From: CAUZIB01 sp963663925 | Lineage (GTDB): Bacteria; Acidobacteriota; Vicinamibacteria; Vicinamibacterales; UBA8438 | Direction: 5' to 3' | NCBI GenBank assembly: GCA_965237405.1 | Contig: OZ250139.1 | Location: 1,240,001 to 1,304,000 of the forward strand | Length of the DNA stretch: 64,000 nucleotides | Shown here: positions 63,457 to 64,000 of the stretch, in pieces | Layout: every line of letters starts with the position of its first letter | Numbering within the stretch: position 1 is the first letter of the stretch | Position numbers and translations under genes: made by a program | The notes under the pieces: model-generated | The model's database searches: none | What the model saw: only the letters and a program-made list of their open reading frames with translations | What the model was told of the DNA's origin: nothing

Positions 63457-63496
63457 TACCACGGACGCTTCACCATGATCGCCGCAGCGACGTGAA
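63457..63496 (+). repeat. Gene-tail direct repeat, right copy
   Basis: TACCACGGACGCTTCACCAT, then GATCGCCGCAGCGACGTGAA, in the same orientation as 62879-62918. The preceding codons read GAVT, and no longer gene body is present, so it is a 3'-end remnant. Confidence 0.65.
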
Positions 63497-63547
63497 TGCG
63501 GTTCAGCTGCGCTGTAGACAACAAGTGGTGTCAGGCGTCAGCTGGCT

Positions 63548-63784
63548 TCAAGCGGCGGGATCGTCGGCTCGCGGGATGTCCGTCACTGCACTGAGCACGA
63601 AGTGCAACCGGATCCGGTCACCGGGTTTGAGACTGCGGTCCATCGATTCTGGGCCCACGCGCGCTGTCGCCACCGGCCCTTCGGGATCGTCAGCATCGGT
63701 GTAGTAGACCTCCCATGAAACCTGGCCGTGAATGCTGATCGGCTGGATCTTGCGGAGGAGCCCGTCTCGTGACCCTGTGAGCAT
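63548..63784 (-). CDS. Small protein of unknown function
   Basis: A 78-residue frame: MLTGSRDGLLRKIQPISIHG, QVSWEVYYTDADDPEGPVAT, ARVGPESMDRSLKPGDRIRL, HFVLSAVTDIPRADDPAA. The alternation of hydrophobic and charged residues suggests a small beta barrel. Codon use fits the region, but no ribosome site is clear. Family unknown. Confidence 0.6.
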   Translation of the reverse strand: MLTGSRDGLLRKIQPISIHGQVSWEVYYTDADDPEGPVATARVGPESMDRSLKPGDRIRLHFVLSAVTDIPRADDPAA

Positions 63785-63812
63785 AGGCCGATTATAGCCC
63801 TGCCCCCCCTGC

Positions 63813-63842
63813 CTTACTCACCCCCGTCCCCGTTGAACCGCC
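63813..63842 (-). repeat. Short dispersed repeat, reverse copy
   Basis: The minus strand reads GGCGGTTCAACGGGGACGGG, then GGTGAGTAAG. It shares its first 20 bases almost completely with the copies flanking the CPBP gene 40 kb away. Confidence 0.6.
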
Positions 63843-63946
63843 AATCTTAAAAAGGGTTACAAAAAGACCAGCTCGCCTCTTTACCTTCTCCCCAGACTCC
63901 CACCTGAGTGATCCGATTACCAAAACAGACTAAAGTCGTTCCCGTG

Positions 63947-64000
63947 ATGGGATCGCATCAGCTTGCCCTAATTGTGGCCGTCCCGATATTCCTGGGACTG
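63947..64000 (+). CDS. Start of a gene cut by the right edge, membrane-type N-terminus
   Basis: ATG (or GTG at 63944) opens a frame to the edge: MGSHQLALIVAVPIFLGL. The hydrophobic start could be a membrane helix, as in sterol desaturases. Only 18 codons are visible, so the call is tentative. Confidence 0.35.
   Translation, partial: MGSHQLALIVAVPIFLGL

Overview
The window reads as a chromosomal segment of an uncultured Gram-negative bacterium, most likely an Acidobacteriota of the Vicinamibacteria kind. This is an inference from gene content: several quinoprotein (PQQ) dehydrogenases, a run of secreted proteins of the 'W-G-x-P-D-L-Q-G-x-W' type, DUF1549/DUF1553 and DUF1501 partners, a TonB-dependent receptor, BamD, bactofilin and moderately high GC. 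No rRNA is present to confirm it.

Layout. 1-5.8 kb: an amidohydrolase lipoprotein cut by the left edge, two broken quinoprotein/cupredoxin fragments, an unknown secreted protein and two secreted paralogs. 6.3-16.2 kb: the housekeeping core, a tightly overlapping operon def-fmt-rsmB-PASTA-rpe-thioesterase-epimerase-bamD, then pgsA on the other strand and a sugar-nucleotide pair (nucleotidyltransferase and phosphomannomutase). 16.3-23.3 kb: two consecutive modules, each headed by a 3' half-copy of tRNA-Gly and together ending at an intact tRNA-Gly(CCC). Each carries a PQQ dehydrogenase, and each copy of the module end encodes a tiny membrane peptide (the second intact, the first apparently disrupted). 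23.5-27 kb: bactofilin, rhodanese, a TIM-barrel isomerase and a tartrate/malate-type dehydrogenase. 27.4-28.8 kb: an IS256-type element. 28.9-34.9 kb: a methyltransferase, a fused FO synthase (F420 pathway) and a three-gene overlapping membrane-lipid-like operon. 35.5-42 kb: a decayed zone with another tRNA 3' half, a metallo-beta-lactamase-fold protein, a fatty acid hydroxylase/desaturase, a frameshifted M4 protease and an IS3 element next to a truncated second MBL gene. 42.2-56.4 kb: SRAP, a metallophosphatase, a PD-(D/E)XK nuclease, three more secreted paralogs, a DUF255 thioredoxin-like protein, a soluble sugar dehydrogenase and a TonB-dependent receptor. 56.6-64 kb: an integrase stub, a tRNA-Leu(UAA) 3' half, a DUF1549/1553 + DUF1501 pair, a methyltransferase with an in-frame UGA, and small secreted or unknown genes.

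The main theme beyond housekeeping is periplasmic oxidation and scavenging: quinoproteins, a sugar dehydrogenase, a TonB receptor and many signal-peptide proteins. The main structural theme is recurrent insertion at the anticodon loop of tRNA genes. Four tRNA 3' halves lie on the same strand. At three of them a paired CGTGGC repeat follows at a nearly constant distance, which points to one shared but now integrase-less integration system.
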